64,000 nt of DNA from Malaciobacter molluscorum LMG 25693 (GTDB lineage: Bacteria > Campylobacterota > Campylobacteria > Campylobacterales > Arcobacteraceae). Positions 48,533 to 57,377 of this stretch are shown here, piece by piece; position 1 is the first letter of the stretch, and every line of letters starts with the position of its first letter. A program made the translations under genes and the position numbers. The DNA lies in contig NZ_CP032098.1 in the NCBI RefSeq assembly GCF_003544935.1, forward strand, positions 496,001-560,000, read 5' to 3'. The notes beneath the pieces are model-generated. The model saw nothing but the letters and a program-made list of their open reading frames with translations. It was not told where the DNA came from and did no database searches.

Positions 48533-48861
48533 TATAATTTATCCTTTACATCTTCTCTTATGGCATTTGTCAAATCTTCAAATTCACCATTAGCTCTTTT
48601 TACATATATTAATGTAGTAATAAAACTTATTAATATAATTGCTGCTGCAATTGGAAAAGCAATAGTCATTACCCCTTCACCTGTTTTAATTGCCATGATG
48701 TTTGGCTCAAATGCAATTGTTAGAATGTATGCATAAAACATAACTAAAACAAAGATTCCTAATTTAAGAGCAAAACTAGTTCTTTTTTTTACTAATTCTT
48801 GATATTTTGGATTAGATTTTATTTGTTCCACTAATTCATCATTCATACTCTTTCTCCTCAT
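48532..48861 (-). CDS. DUF485 (YjcH-like) small membrane protein
   Basis: A 109-residue protein with two membrane helices (about 33-52 and 68-88) separated by a short loop, and charged ends. DUF485 proteins nearly always precede ActP-type symporters, and here the stop overlaps the symporter start by 1 base. It is probably an accessory subunit. The start could be the second ATG ([12 protein letters not shown], position 48846), as in most relatives; the MRRKS extension is less certain. Confidence 0.88.
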   Translation of the reverse strand: MRRKSMNDELVEQIKSNPKYQELVKKRTSFALKLGIFVLVMFYAYILTIAFEPNIMAIKTGEGVMTIAFPIAAAIILISFITTLIYVKRANGEFEDLTNAIREDVKDKL

Positions 48862-49031
48862 AATTTTTGTGAATTTTATAGTAATTTTAACCTAGTTTAA
48901 TCTATTGAAAATGTCCTAAATATCGACTTCGTAGCATTAAAATAGCATTGGTTAAATACTAATTCATTATACATATATAAATAATTTATTTCTAGAAATA
49001 TTATATTTTTAAGTATAGTTTAATTGAGTAA

Positions 49032-49075
49032 AAAATGTGTAGTAACTTTTTGTAACCAAAATGTATAAATTGTGT
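49032..49075. promoter_or_regulatory. Possible shared regulatory motifs upstream of DUF485-actP
   Basis: AAAATGTGTAG (49032-49042) and AAATGTATAAATTGTGT (49059-49075) match the motifs before pta at 43800-43858, apart from a 2-base gap in the second. They lie 170-215 bases before the DUF485 start. Confidence 0.35.
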
Positions 49076-49102
49076 ATAAAGTACATATTTTATTTTGTGT
49101 AA

Positions 49103-49735
49103 TTAATTTGTATAGAAAGTTGTTTTTGCTGGAGTTTTATCTTTTAATTTTAAAAATATCATGGAAGTCATTATTGCATCATTTAATGCATCGTGTTTAC
49201 CTAGTTCAGGAATATCTAGTTCTTTCATAATTGTATCAAATTTTAAATCAACAAATTCATATTCACTTGAACGTTTTTTTGTTTTGTAGTACATTGATGA
49301 TACTTCTATTGTTTCATTTGGAAGTTTTATTCCAATTAATTCTTTTGTATATTTTGATATTATTGAAACATCAAATTTTATGTAATATCCAATAATAGGT
49401 CTAGATCCAATAAATTCTAATAGTTTAAAAATTGCATCACTAGGTTCAGTTGCATTTTCTAAATCAATAGGTCTTATTTGATGAATTTTTATTGATTCTT
49501 CATTTGTATTAATAGAAGATTTTAGAAAAATATTAAAATTCTTTCTTATTATTATTTTATTGTCTTTTATCATTACTGCACCAATTGATAATATTTCATC
49601 TTTTTTAGGATTTAAACCTGTAGTTTCACAATCTAGACAAATAAACTCATTTTTTGGAGGTTCATCAAAAAGATATAAAAAAGATTTATCTTTTAATTTT
49701 CTTATTTTATATTTTTTTATTAAATTTTTTAACAT
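49103..49735 (-). CDS. DnaQ-like 3'-5' exonuclease
   Basis: A 210-residue RNase T/DNA polymerase III epsilon-type exonuclease. The DEDD motifs are visible as FICLDCETTGLNPKKDEI (Exo I, about 31-48), GYYIKFDVSII (Exo II) and KHDALNDAIMTSMIF (Exo III with His, so the DEDDh class). It overlaps the CBS/DUF294 gene upstream by 1 base. Similar exonucleases often accompany the DUF294-symporter cluster; the reason is not known. It could process nucleotide products rather than proofread DNA. Confidence 0.88.
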   Translation of the reverse strand: MLKNLIKKYKIRKLKDKSFLYLFDEPPKNEFICLDCETTGLNPKKDEILSIGAVMIKDNKIIIRKNFNIFLKSSINTNEESIKIHQIRPIDLENATEPSDAIFKLLEFIGSRPIIGYYIKFDVSIISKYTKELIGIKLPNETIEVSSMYYKTKKRSSEYEFVDLKFDTIMKELDIPELGKHDALNDAIMTSMIFLKLKDKTPAKTTFYTN

Positions 49736-51549
49736 TATAAAATCTTATCTATTTTAAATGTATATGTAATAAACTTTTTAAAAGCAACAACTATTTTAAA
49801 ACTATCTTTTAATAAATCTCTTTCTATTTTGCTAAGTAAATGAGTATCTATTTCATTATTTATTTTTTCTTTATTATCAACTTGTTTTAATTGAGATTTT
49901 AATCTTAATGTACTTAATACTTCAAAAGCTTCAATTAATTCATTTGCTAACTCGCTATTTAATTCATCTCTTTCTTGTAAAATCTTGATTCTTTTTACAG
50001 TAGTTGTTTCTCTAATTCTTTCTCTTAATGCTAGACTTCTTACTCCTTGAACAATAGGAAAAACACCAGTTTTTTTAATATCAATAAAATGTGTTTTTGT
50101 CATAAAATTTGCAATTGTATTTGGTGTATCAAAAGTTAAAGTTGCTTTTGCAAAGTAGGCTAAAAATACATCTTTGTCATGGAGTTTATTAAATAGATTA
50201 TCTTTCAATTTTATTAATAATTCTTTATCTCCAGCAACTGCAAAAGAATCAAAAAATATTGCTAAATCCATATAATTTTGCATATCAGGTGCTTCTATCC
50301 ATCTTGATGTTTCTGCTTCATACTCTTTTACTGTCTTACACCAAAATGGATTTGAAACCATAATATTTCCTTCGCAAGGGGGGTATCCAAAGTCAATTAA
50401 AGTTTCTGTCATTTTTTTCATATATGGTCTATATTGTTCAACATCTATGCCATCTTTTACAACAAGTGCATTATCTTGATCAGTTTTTATTATTTGTTCA
50501 TTTCTTCCTTCACTACCCATTACAATAAAACAAGCATTATTTTGTAAATCTTCTGGAACAATTAATTGATATAGTTTTTTATAAACTTTCGTATTTAATT
50601 GTCCAATTAGGTTTGATATATGATTTACCTTTACACCTTTTGTATGTAAAGATCTAATAATATTTATCAAATCTTTGCTCGCACTTTTTAGTGCATCAAT
50701 TGATTTTGCTTTTTTTATTTGTGTATCTACAACAAAAGAATGATTTGCAAAGTGTGAAAGAACATCTAATTGTTCTAATATCCCAATAAGTTCATGATTA
50801 TCATTTATTACACCAACTCTTTTTATACCTTTTTTTATTAATAAAGTTAATGCTTCAAATAAATAATCATCTTTAAAAACTGTAAGTAGTGGAAAAATAG
50901 CAATATCTTCTACAAAATTTTCTAAATTCTTTTCTGTTAAAAGAACTTTCATTTTGAGCAAAGAGTCTGTGATAATTCCATATTCATTATCTTTTTTTAC
51001 TATAATTGTTGATGTTTTATATTCAATGGATTTTGCAATTGCATCTTTTAATGTTGTACTTTTTTGCACAATACAAGGTTCATGAATTAAAGTATCTTCA
51101 ACTTTTGAAATCATAAAAGAAGTAAGTTGAGAAGTGTACTCTTTTGTTTTTAATGTTTGAATTTTATTTACTAAGTTATTTAAGAAAAAATCTTTGAATT
51201 CACTATTTTCTTCAATTAATTCTAAAAAAGTTTTTTTATTTAATTCATAACAAATCAAATCTTCTTGTACTTTAAAACTACTTTTTGTAGTTGAATATAT
51301 TAATGAGTTTGCATCAAAAGAGTCTTGTTGGTGATAATCCATAACTAGTTGTTCATCTCTATATTCATGAATTATACCTTTTATGATAATAAAATATGAA
51401 TTAGGTATATGTTCAGGATTTATAAGAGTTGTATCTTTTGGATAGTAAGCTATATCCATATTATTTATACATTTACTCATCTGTTTTGGTGATAAAACTT
51501 CAAATGGATGAATATTAGATAAAAAGGCTTCTTGATCACGCAGACTCAT
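49735..51549 (-). CDS. Cyclic-nucleotide-binding-like / CBS / DUF294 protein
   Basis: A 604-residue protein. The N-terminal cNMP-binding-like fold (about 15-130) is followed by two CBS repeats (about 145-280), the nucleotidyltransferase-like DUF294 domain with VMGSEGRNEQIIKTDQDNAL (about 345-364) and a C-terminal helical domain. The architecture suggests that it senses adenylates and modifies a target. It is a longer paralogue of the 476-residue protein at 45394. It lies downstream of the symporter at 51641, separated by a terminator-like hairpin, and overlaps the exonuclease by 1 base. Confidence 0.87.
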   Translation of the reverse strand: MSLRDQEAFLSNIHPFEVLSPKQMSKCINNMDIAYYPKDTTLINPEHIPNSYFIIIKGIIHEYRDEQLVMDYHQQDSFDANSLIYSTTKSSFKVQEDLICYELNKKTFLELIEENSEFKDFFLNNLVNKIQTLKTKEYTSQLTSFMISKVEDTLIHEPCIVQKSTTLKDAIAKSIEYKTSTIIVKKDNEYGIITDSLLKMKVLLTEKNLENFVEDIAIFPLLTVFKDDYLFEALTLLIKKGIKRVGVINDNHELIGILEQLDVLSHFANHSFVVDTQIKKAKSIDALKSASKDLINIIRSLHTKGVKVNHISNLIGQLNTKVYKKLYQLIVPEDLQNNACFIVMGSEGRNEQIIKTDQDNALVVKDGIDVEQYRPYMKKMTETLIDFGYPPCEGNIMVSNPFWCKTVKEYEAETSRWIEAPDMQNYMDLAIFFDSFAVAGDKELLIKLKDNLFNKLHDKDVFLAYFAKATLTFDTPNTIANFMTKTHFIDIKKTGVFPIVQGVRSLALRERIRETTTVKRIKILQERDELNSELANELIEAFEVLSTLRLKSQLKQVDNKEKINNEIDTHLLSKIERDLLKDSFKIVVAFKKFITYTFKIDKIL

Positions 51550-51610
51550 AAAAAATCCTTTATAATTTCTTTTATATTAAATCTAAGCAATTTAGCATAA
51601 AACAAATTAT

Positions 51611-51638
51611 AAAAAGCCAACATTAATGTTGGCTTTTT
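51611..51638. terminator. Terminator after the second symporter gene
   Basis: AAAAAGCCAACAT (51611-51623) and ATGTTGGCTTTTT (51626-51638) form a 13-bp stem with a 2-base spacer, with A and T tracts at the ends. It lies 2 bases after the symporter stop. Confidence 0.85.
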
Positions 51639-51640
51639 AT

Positions 51641-53536
51641 TTAATGATCAACTGCTGCACCAGCTCCTGAAGGGATTCTGATGTTTTCAACAATTTCTTG
51701 TACATGTTCTGGTGGCTCTGGTGTCATTCTAGATACCACAAATGCAACTATTAAGTGAAGTATTGTACCCACTGTACCAATACCTGTAGGAGCAATTCCT
51801 AAGAAATAATCTTCTTTACTTCCCCCTAAGAATACAAAGTAAACAATGTATCCAAATGTAAAGATTAGACCAGTTAAAATACCTGCAATTGCACCTTCTT
51901 TATTCATTCTTTTATCAAATACACCAAGAATAATTGTAGGGAAGAATGCTGCTGCTGCTAAACCAAAGGCAAAGGCAACAACTTGTGCAACAAATCCTGG
52001 AGGGTTAATTCCCAAATATCCAGCGACACAAATAGCTGCAACCGCTGATATTCTAGCCCAAGTTAACTCAGATTTTTCTGTCAATTTTGATTTACCTGTA
52101 TCTTTGTCTTTAAAGATAACTTGTCCCATTAAATCATGTGATATAGCTGAAGCAATTACAAGTAATAAACCAGCTGCTGTTGATAATGCTGCTGCAAGTC
52201 CCCCAGCTGCAATAAATGCAATTACCCAGTTTGGTAAGTTTGCAATTTCTGGATTTGCAAGAACCATAATATCTCTATCAACATATAATTCATTATGCAT
52301 ACCATTATTTTTTGCTAACTCTTCTTGTGTTGGCATACCTTTACCATTTGTAGTAATTCTATGTCCATCTTCTGCTTTTTTCTCACCATCAAATACTGGC
52401 TTACCTTTAGGTCCATCAAATGCTGTACCTTTAGCATATTGGATCTTACCATCACCATTTCTATCTGTCCAAGCAAGTAGTCCACCTTGTTCCCAAGTTC
52501 TAAACCAGTTACCATCATTTTTTGTTCCATCTGCATGTGATAATTCACCATTTACAAAAGCTTTATATTCAACATTTTGAACATTTTTAATTAAATTTAC
52601 TCTTGAAAATGCTGCAACTGCTGATGCTGATGTATACATTATTGCAATAAATACTAAAGCCCAACCTGCAGAAACTCTAGCATCTTTAACAGTTGGTACT
52701 GTAAAGAATCTTACAATAACATGTGGTAAACCAGCAGTTCCTAACATTAATGCAGTTGTTAACATAAACATATTCCATAAGTTTCCAGGCTCAGTATAAG
52801 CACTAAAACCAAGGTCAGTTATGGCAGAATCAAGAGCATGTAGTAAATATGTCCCTTCGGGAATAACTTTAACTCCATCATCGAATGCAAAAGTTGTTTG
52901 ACCAAAAATACCTAATTGTGGTAAAAATGTATCAGTAACTTGTAATGATAAGAAAATTGCAGGAATTGTATATGCAAAAATCATTACTATATATTGTGCA
53001 ACTTGTGTATAAGTAATACCTTTCATTCCTCCTAGTACAGAGTAGAAGAATACAATTACCATACCAATAATTACACCTGTATTTACATCAACTTGTAAAA
53101 ATCTTGAAAATACGATACCAACCCCTCTCATTTGACCAGCAACGTATGTAAAAGATACAAATATAACAGCAATAACTGCAACTGTTCTTGCAACATCAGA
53201 GTAGTATCTATCTCCAACAAAATCTGGAACTGTAAACTTACCAAATTTTCTTAAATATGGAGCTAAAAGCATGGCAAGTAAAACATATCCACCTGTCCAT
53301 CCCATTAAGTAAGCACTTGCATCACTACCAATAAAAGCAATAATCCCCGCCATTGATATAAATGATGCAGCACTCATCCAGTCTGCTGCTGTGGCCATAC
53401 CATTTGCTACTGGATGAACCCCTCCACCAGCAACATAAAAGTCTTTTGTAGAACCAGCTTTAGCCCAAAGTGCAATACCAATATATATTGCAAATGAAAT
53501 ACCTACGAATAAATAAATTAATGATTGTAATTCCAT
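51641..53536 (-). CDS. Sodium:solute symporter, acetate-type, with a loop insertion
   Basis: A 631-residue SSS-family transporter, longer than ActP because of an insertion of about 100 residues between helices (about 318-415). TKDFYVAGGGVHPVANGMATAADWMSAASF is the family signature region, and [16 protein letters not shown] is shared with acetate symporters. The insertion includes the calcium-loop-like segment DRNGDGKIQY and should face the periplasm or cytoplasm as a soluble loop. It is paired with a DUF4212 subunit 15 bases upstream. This subgroup is related to but distinct from ActP; the substrate is likely a short monocarboxylate. Confidence 0.88.
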   Translation of the reverse strand: MELQSLIYLFVGISFAIYIGIALWAKAGSTKDFYVAGGGVHPVANGMATAADWMSAASFISMAGIIAFIGSDASAYLMGWTGGYVLLAMLLAPYLRKFGKFTVPDFVGDRYYSDVARTVAVIAVIFVSFTYVAGQMRGVGIVFSRFLQVDVNTGVIIGMVIVFFYSVLGGMKGITYTQVAQYIVMIFAYTIPAIFLSLQVTDTFLPQLGIFGQTTFAFDDGVKVIPEGTYLLHALDSAITDLGFSAYTEPGNLWNMFMLTTALMLGTAGLPHVIVRFFTVPTVKDARVSAGWALVFIAIMYTSASAVAAFSRVNLIKNVQNVEYKAFVNGELSHADGTKNDGNWFRTWEQGGLLAWTDRNGDGKIQYAKGTAFDGPKGKPVFDGEKKAEDGHRITTNGKGMPTQEELAKNNGMHNELYVDRDIMVLANPEIANLPNWVIAFIAAGGLAAALSTAAGLLLVIASAISHDLMGQVIFKDKDTGKSKLTEKSELTWARISAVAAICVAGYLGINPPGFVAQVVAFAFGLAAAAFFPTIILGVFDKRMNKEGAIAGILTGLIFTFGYIVYFVFLGGSKEDYFLGIAPTGIGTVGTILHLIVAFVVSRMTPEPPEHVQEIVENIRIPSGAGAAVDH

Positions 53537-53551
53537 TTTCTCTCTCCTTGA

Positions 53552-53806
53552 CTATTCATTTACGCCATATTTTTCATCTATTTTTGTCATTAATTTAACG
53601 TAAACAAAAATAAGAATTACAAATACATATATTGCACCTTGTTGTGCGAACCAGAACCCTAACTTAACACCACTTATTTCGATTGAATTAAGTTCATTTA
53701 TAAAAATGATTCCACAACCAAAAGAAACGATAAACCAAACTACTAGCAATTTTAATATAGTAGATATATTTTCTTTCCAATAAGCTTGAGCTTTTTCAGG
53801 ACTCAT
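53552..53806 (-). CDS. DUF4212 small membrane protein (symporter partner)
   Basis: An 84-residue protein with two helices (about 18-36 and 50-70). The N-terminal AQAYWKENISTILKLLVVWF is characteristic of DUF4212, which consistently precedes a class of SSS symporters. It lies 15 bases before the symporter and is probably its small subunit. A clear ribosome-binding site (AAGGAGAC) precedes the ATG. Confidence 0.9.
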   Translation of the reverse strand: MSPEKAQAYWKENISTILKLLVVWFIVSFGCGIIFINELNSIEISGVKLGFWFAQQGAIYVFVILIFVYVKLMTKIDEKYGVNE

Positions 53807-53973
53807 AATTGTCTCCTTTTTAAATCTAAGTTAAACAAATCATCTTGTTTAGTCATCCCTCATTGAAAGTATATATCTTGTATATAGCAAAAAGGTAGCA
53901 ATTGAAAAAATTTATAGATAAAAAATATTTTTTATGGAAGAATAGGGCAAGAAAGCCCTAAAAATTGGTAGTT

Positions 53974-54636
53974 TTATATAGAGTAAAATCTATCGATTTT
54001 ATAGCCTAAACCTCTTATATTTTTAATAAAATCCTCTTTTAATGCTTTCTTTAACCTAGAAATTTCTGCTCTAATTGTAGGATTATCTATATCTTCACCT
54101 TTCCAAATATCGATTCTGAATCTTTCAAAATCTACAATCATATTTATATTTAATGCTAGAATATGAATGATTTCAGATTGTTTTTTTGTTAATGTTTGGG
54201 GTTCTCCATTAAAATATAATGTTTGAGTATCTTTTGCGTAAGAATAGTGTTCACTAAATCTCATATGAGAAGTATTTTTTTGATCTTTTTTTAGTATTTG
54301 ATTTATTTTTATACCTAATTCACCAAGATGAAAAGGTTTTTTTATATATTCTCTACAACCCAGTTCATATGCTTTTGTAATATCTTCAATATCTACTTGA
54401 GCACTGATATATATAGTAGGAACATAAATCTTTTTTTTATTTAGTTCTTCTAATATTTCAAAACCATCTTTTTTAGGAACATTTATATCTAAAATTAATA
54501 AATCAAAAGAGCCATCAACATTATCAATAACTTGTTGCCCATCTGTAAAACTCTCTATCATATGTCCAATATCTTTTAGATATTCTGTAATTGCATTATT
54601 TAACATTAATTCATCTTCTAGAAGTAGTATTTTCAT
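53974..54636 (-). CDS. OmpR-family response regulator
   Basis: A 220-residue DNA-binding regulator. The receiver domain (about 1-115) has EDE near residue 7 and the phospho-acceptor Asp in LLILDINVPKKDG; the C-terminal winged helix (about 125-215) includes TLTKKQSEIIHILALN. It overlaps the upstream kinase gene by 26 bases, so the two form a pair. Adjacent to the DUF4212-symporter operon, it is a likely regulator of acetate uptake genes, which is inference from position. Confidence 0.92.
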   Translation of the reverse strand: MKILLLEDELMLNNAITEYLKDIGHMIESFTDGQQVIDNVDGSFDLLILDINVPKKDGFEILEELNKKKIYVPTIYISAQVDIEDITKAYELGCREYIKKPFHLGELGIKINQILKKDQKNTSHMRFSEHYSYAKDTQTLYFNGEPQTLTKKQSEIIHILALNINMIVDFERFRIDIWKGEDIDNPTIRAEISRLKKALKEDFIKNIRGLGYKIDRFYSI

Positions 54637-56194
54637 TTATATTAAACCTATAAGTAAATTTTGTTTCTTGTTCATTTGAGTCTAATTTGATTATAACGAA
54701 GTTCTTATCACAAATTTCTTTTACGATTCTTAATCCTAGGCCAAAACCACCACGTGCACTATTTTCTCTATAAAAATCATCGAATATTTTATCTTTATTA
54801 TCAATTTGTTCAGATGCAGTTTTTATCTCAAAATCAATTTGCTCATCATTTATATATTTCAATTTGATATATATTGGAGATTTTGCATATGAATATTTTA
54901 TAGCATTTGATATATTGTTATCAATTATTCTTTGTAGTTGCGTTTTATTAAATTTAATATAAATATCTTCTTCGATATTAGAAATAAAAAATAGACTATT
55001 TGATTTTGCTATTTCCTCAAAAAAATCAATTCTTGATTGTAGGATTTCAGAAAAGTTAAGATACTTTTTTGTATATTCAACTCGATCTTTTTTTATCATA
55101 AAAGATAAATCATTATAAATATTCTGAATTAGTTTTGAACCAGATTCTATATTTGTTATATATCTATTGTCCGGTATTTTTCTTTTAAGTAAATCTATAT
55201 TTGTTTGAATAATAGCTAATGGCGTATTTATTTCATGTACTGAGTTTTTTAAAAACTGCTTTTGTGATTCAATTAAGTTTGTTAGTTCTTTTGTTTTTTC
55301 TTGAACACTTACTTCCAAATTTTTATTTATATCTTCAAGTAGATGTTTTTTATATTTTATACTAGTTAAAGCTTCATTTGCATAGTTTACAATAGTTTTG
55401 AATTCATTGAAAAGTATTTTATCTTGATTTATTGGCTTCTCATCTGTTTGTGTTTTTTTGAAGTAATTACCTATTTGTTTTACTTCATTTGCAATAAGCA
55501 AAGTTGCATTTTTAAATATGAAAATTGAATATAAAACTAACATTATAGTTAAAGATGTTATTTGTAAAGTTGAGTTTGAGATTTTTTCATCATATTCATT
55601 CTCTTTTTCTCTTACTAACTTTTGTATATTATCTAAATATACACCTTTGCCTATAGTCCAATTCCATGGTTTGTACGACATTGCATAAGAGATCTTATTT
55701 GCTTCTTTTTTTATTTCTGGTTTATACCAAGTATATTTAATAAATCCACCATCTTTATTTTTAGATATATTAATTAAATCTTTTACTATAGTTGTGCCAT
55801 TTTTATTCATATATTCAAGTGATTTTCGTTCTTCTTTTTTTCTTGGATAATATATTGAAGTTCCATCAAAAGAATAAATAAAGGTATAATTATCTATATC
55901 ATTTTGTACTTCCATATTTTTAATTGCAAGGATTACTTCTTTTTTTATTTGGTCTTCACTTTTTTTATTTTTATTTATATTGTGATAAAACTCAATAAAT
56001 TTAATTGTATTTATAATATCTTGTTTAATAATATCTTTTTGTTTATTAATATAATTGCTTTTTATTATTTTTATTTTTTCTTGAAACTCTTCAAATGTAT
56101 TATCAATTATAATAACTGTAAAAAAAGATATAAGTACAATAATAAAGATGATACTATAGACAATAAGTTGATATAGTGATTTGGCTTTAAACAA
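54611..56194 (-). CDS. Cache-domain sensor histidine kinase
   Basis: A 527-residue membrane kinase. The N-terminal helix (about 10-30) is followed by a periplasmic single-Cache-type domain (about 35-200) ending in MSYKPWNWTIGKGVYLDNIQ, a motif of small-molecule-binding sCache domains. A second helix lies near 205-225, then a coiled coil and HisKA with the phospho-acceptor His in SVHEINTPLAII. The ATPase has IIDNNISNAIKYS and GGFGLGLRIVKEIC. The DXG-type G1 box is weak (SEQIDNKDKIFDDFYREN). The neighbouring symporters suggest a carboxylate signal. Confidence 0.9.
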   Translation of the reverse strand: MFKAKSLYQLIVYSIIFIIVLISFFTVIIIDNTFEEFQEKIKIIKSNYINKQKDIIKQDIINTIKFIEFYHNINKNKKSEDQIKKEVILAIKNMEVQNDIDNYTFIYSFDGTSIYYPRKKEERKSLEYMNKNGTTIVKDLINISKNKDGGFIKYTWYKPEIKKEANKISYAMSYKPWNWTIGKGVYLDNIQKLVREKENEYDEKISNSTLQITSLTIMLVLYSIFIFKNATLLIANEVKQIGNYFKKTQTDEKPINQDKILFNEFKTIVNYANEALTSIKYKKHLLEDINKNLEVSVQEKTKELTNLIESQKQFLKNSVHEINTPLAIIQTNIDLLKRKIPDNRYITNIESGSKLIQNIYNDLSFMIKKDRVEYTKKYLNFSEILQSRIDFFEEIAKSNSLFFISNIEEDIYIKFNKTQLQRIIDNNISNAIKYSYAKSPIYIKLKYINDEQIDFEIKTASEQIDNKDKIFDDFYRENSARGGFGLGLRIVKEICDKNFVIIKLDSNEQETKFTYRFNINENTTSRR

Positions 56195-56304
56195 AAATAA
56201 TCCTTATGTAGATAATATGTATTAGATAAATATTATCTTATTTTTGATTAAAGTAAACAAATATATTTAAATATGATTTTATCAAATTTTGAAGTATTTT
56301 TAAG

Positions 56305-56381
56305 TGGCGCGGTTGACGAGACTCGAACTCGCGACCTCCTGCGTGACAGGCAGGCATTCTAACCAACTAAACTACAACCGC
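56305..56381 (-). tRNA. tRNA-Asp (GUC), copy 3
   Basis: Cloverleaf of 77 bases with encoded CCA. Acceptor GCGGTTG/CAACCGC; anticodon loop CTGTCAC gives GUC. Last tRNA of the third transcribed unit. Confidence 0.96.
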
Positions 56382-56385
56382 ACAA

Positions 56386-56461
56386 TGGTGGTCGATAGTG
56401 GACTCGAACCACTGGCATCTACCTTGTAAGGGTAGCGCTCTACCAACTGAGCTAATCGACC
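56386..56461 (-). tRNA. tRNA-Val (UAC), copy 3
   Basis: Cloverleaf of 76 bases with encoded CCA. Acceptor GGTCGAT; anticodon loop CTTACAA gives UAC. Confidence 0.96.
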
Positions 56462-56489
56462 TGAAGATATTTTTTTTGATTTTTTTGAA

Positions 56490-56564
56490 TGGTGACCCCT
56501 AGGAGACTCGAACTCCTGTGGCATGGATGAAAACCATGAATCCTAACCGCTAGATGAAGGGGCC
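56490..56564 (-). tRNA. tRNA-Glu (UUC), copy 3
   Basis: Cloverleaf of 75 bases with encoded CCA. Acceptor GGCCCCT; anticodon loop TTTTCAT gives UUC, a substrate of MnmA. The spacer to tRNA-Val is longer here than in the other units. Confidence 0.96.
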
Positions 56565-56573
56565 AAAAAAAAA

Positions 56574-56649
56574 TGGTGACCCGTGAAGGATTCGAACCTT
56601 CGGCCACCTCCTTAAAAGGGAGATGCTCTACCAGCTGAGCTAACGGGTC
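56574..56649 (-). tRNA. tRNA-Lys (UUU), copy 3
   Basis: Cloverleaf of 76 bases with encoded CCA. Acceptor GACCCGT/ACGGGTC; anticodon loop CTTTTAA gives UUU, a substrate of MnmA. Confidence 0.96.
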
Positions 56650-56665
56650 AATAAACAATAATAAG

Positions 56666-56742
56666 TGGCGCGGTTGACGAGACTCGAACTCGCGACCTCC
56701 TGCGTGACAGGCAGGCATTCTAACCAACTAAACTACAACCGC
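56666..56742 (-). tRNA. tRNA-Asp (GUC), copy 2
   Basis: Identical to the copy at 56305-56381. Confidence 0.96.
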
Positions 56743-56746
56743 ACAA

Positions 56747-56822
56747 TGGTGGTCGATAGTGGACTCGAACCACTGGCATCTACCTTGTAAGGGTAGCGCT
56801 CTACCAACTGAGCTAATCGACC
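56747..56822 (-). tRNA. tRNA-Val (UAC), copy 2
   Basis: Identical to the copy at 56386-56461. Confidence 0.96.
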
Positions 56823-56833
56823 TAAAATAATAA

Positions 56834-56908
56834 TGGTGACCCCTAGGAGACTCGAACTCCTGTGGCATGGATGAAAACCATGAATCCTAACCGCTAGATG
56901 AAGGGGCC
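56834..56908 (-). tRNA. tRNA-Glu (UUC), copy 2
   Basis: Identical to the copy at 56490-56564, with an 11-base spacer to tRNA-Val. Confidence 0.96.
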
Positions 56909-56917
56909 AAAAAAAAA

Positions 56918-56993
56918 TGGTGACCCGTGAAGGATTCGAACCTTCGGCCACCTCCTTAAAAGGGAGATGCTCTACCAGCTGAGCTAACGGGTC
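56918..56993 (-). tRNA. tRNA-Lys (UUU), copy 2
   Basis: Identical to the copy at 56574-56649. Confidence 0.96.
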
Positions 56994-57009
56994 AATAAAC
57001 AATAATAAG

Positions 57010-57086
57010 TGGCGCGGTTGACGAGACTCGAACTCGCGACCTCCTGCGTGACAGGCAGGCATTCTAACCAACTAAACTACAACCGC
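57010..57086 (-). tRNA. tRNA-Asp (GUC), copy 1
   Basis: Identical to the other Asp copies; fourth tRNA of the first transcribed unit. Confidence 0.96.
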
Positions 57087-57090
57087 ACAA

Positions 57091-57166
57091 TGGTGGTCGA
57101 TAGTGGACTCGAACCACTGGCATCTACCTTGTAAGGGTAGCGCTCTACCAACTGAGCTAATCGACC
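57091..57166 (-). tRNA. tRNA-Val (UAC), copy 1
   Basis: Identical to the other Val copies. Confidence 0.96.
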
Positions 57167-57177
57167 TAAAATAATAA

Positions 57178-57252
57178 TGGTGACCCCTAGGAGACTCGAA
57201 CTCCTGTGGCATGGATGAAAACCATGAATCCTAACCGCTAGATGAAGGGGCC
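57178..57252 (-). tRNA. tRNA-Glu (UUC), copy 1
   Basis: Identical to the other Glu copies. Confidence 0.96.
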
Positions 57253-57261
57253 AAAAAAAAA

Positions 57262-57337
57262 TGGTGACCCGTGAAGGATTCGAACCTTCGGCCACCTCCT
57301 TAAAAGGGAGATGCTCTACCAGCTGAGCTAACGGGTC
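57262..57337 (-). tRNA. tRNA-Lys (UUU), copy 1
   Basis: Identical to the other Lys copies; first tRNA transcribed, 41 bases after the upstream CinA-type gene. Confidence 0.96.
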
Positions 57338-57377
57338 ATCTTTCTCAAAATGGAGTGGAATTATATAAAAAAAATAT

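Larger units (their letters stand above)
56305..57337 (-). repeat. Threefold tandem repeat of a Lys-Glu-Val-Asp tRNA cluster
   Basis: Three near-identical units follow each other at offsets of 361 and 344 bases. Each unit carries, in transcription order, tRNA-Lys, tRNA-Glu, tRNA-Val and tRNA-Asp, with identical spacers. The last transcribed unit has a longer Val-Glu spacer (28 instead of 11 bases), which explains the different offset. Confidence 0.97.

Noticed and set aside
51846-52580. 244-residue plus-strand ORF opposite the second symporter
   Set aside because: It is antisense to a well-supported transporter, has no recognisable motif, and reflects the biased composition of hydrophobic codons.
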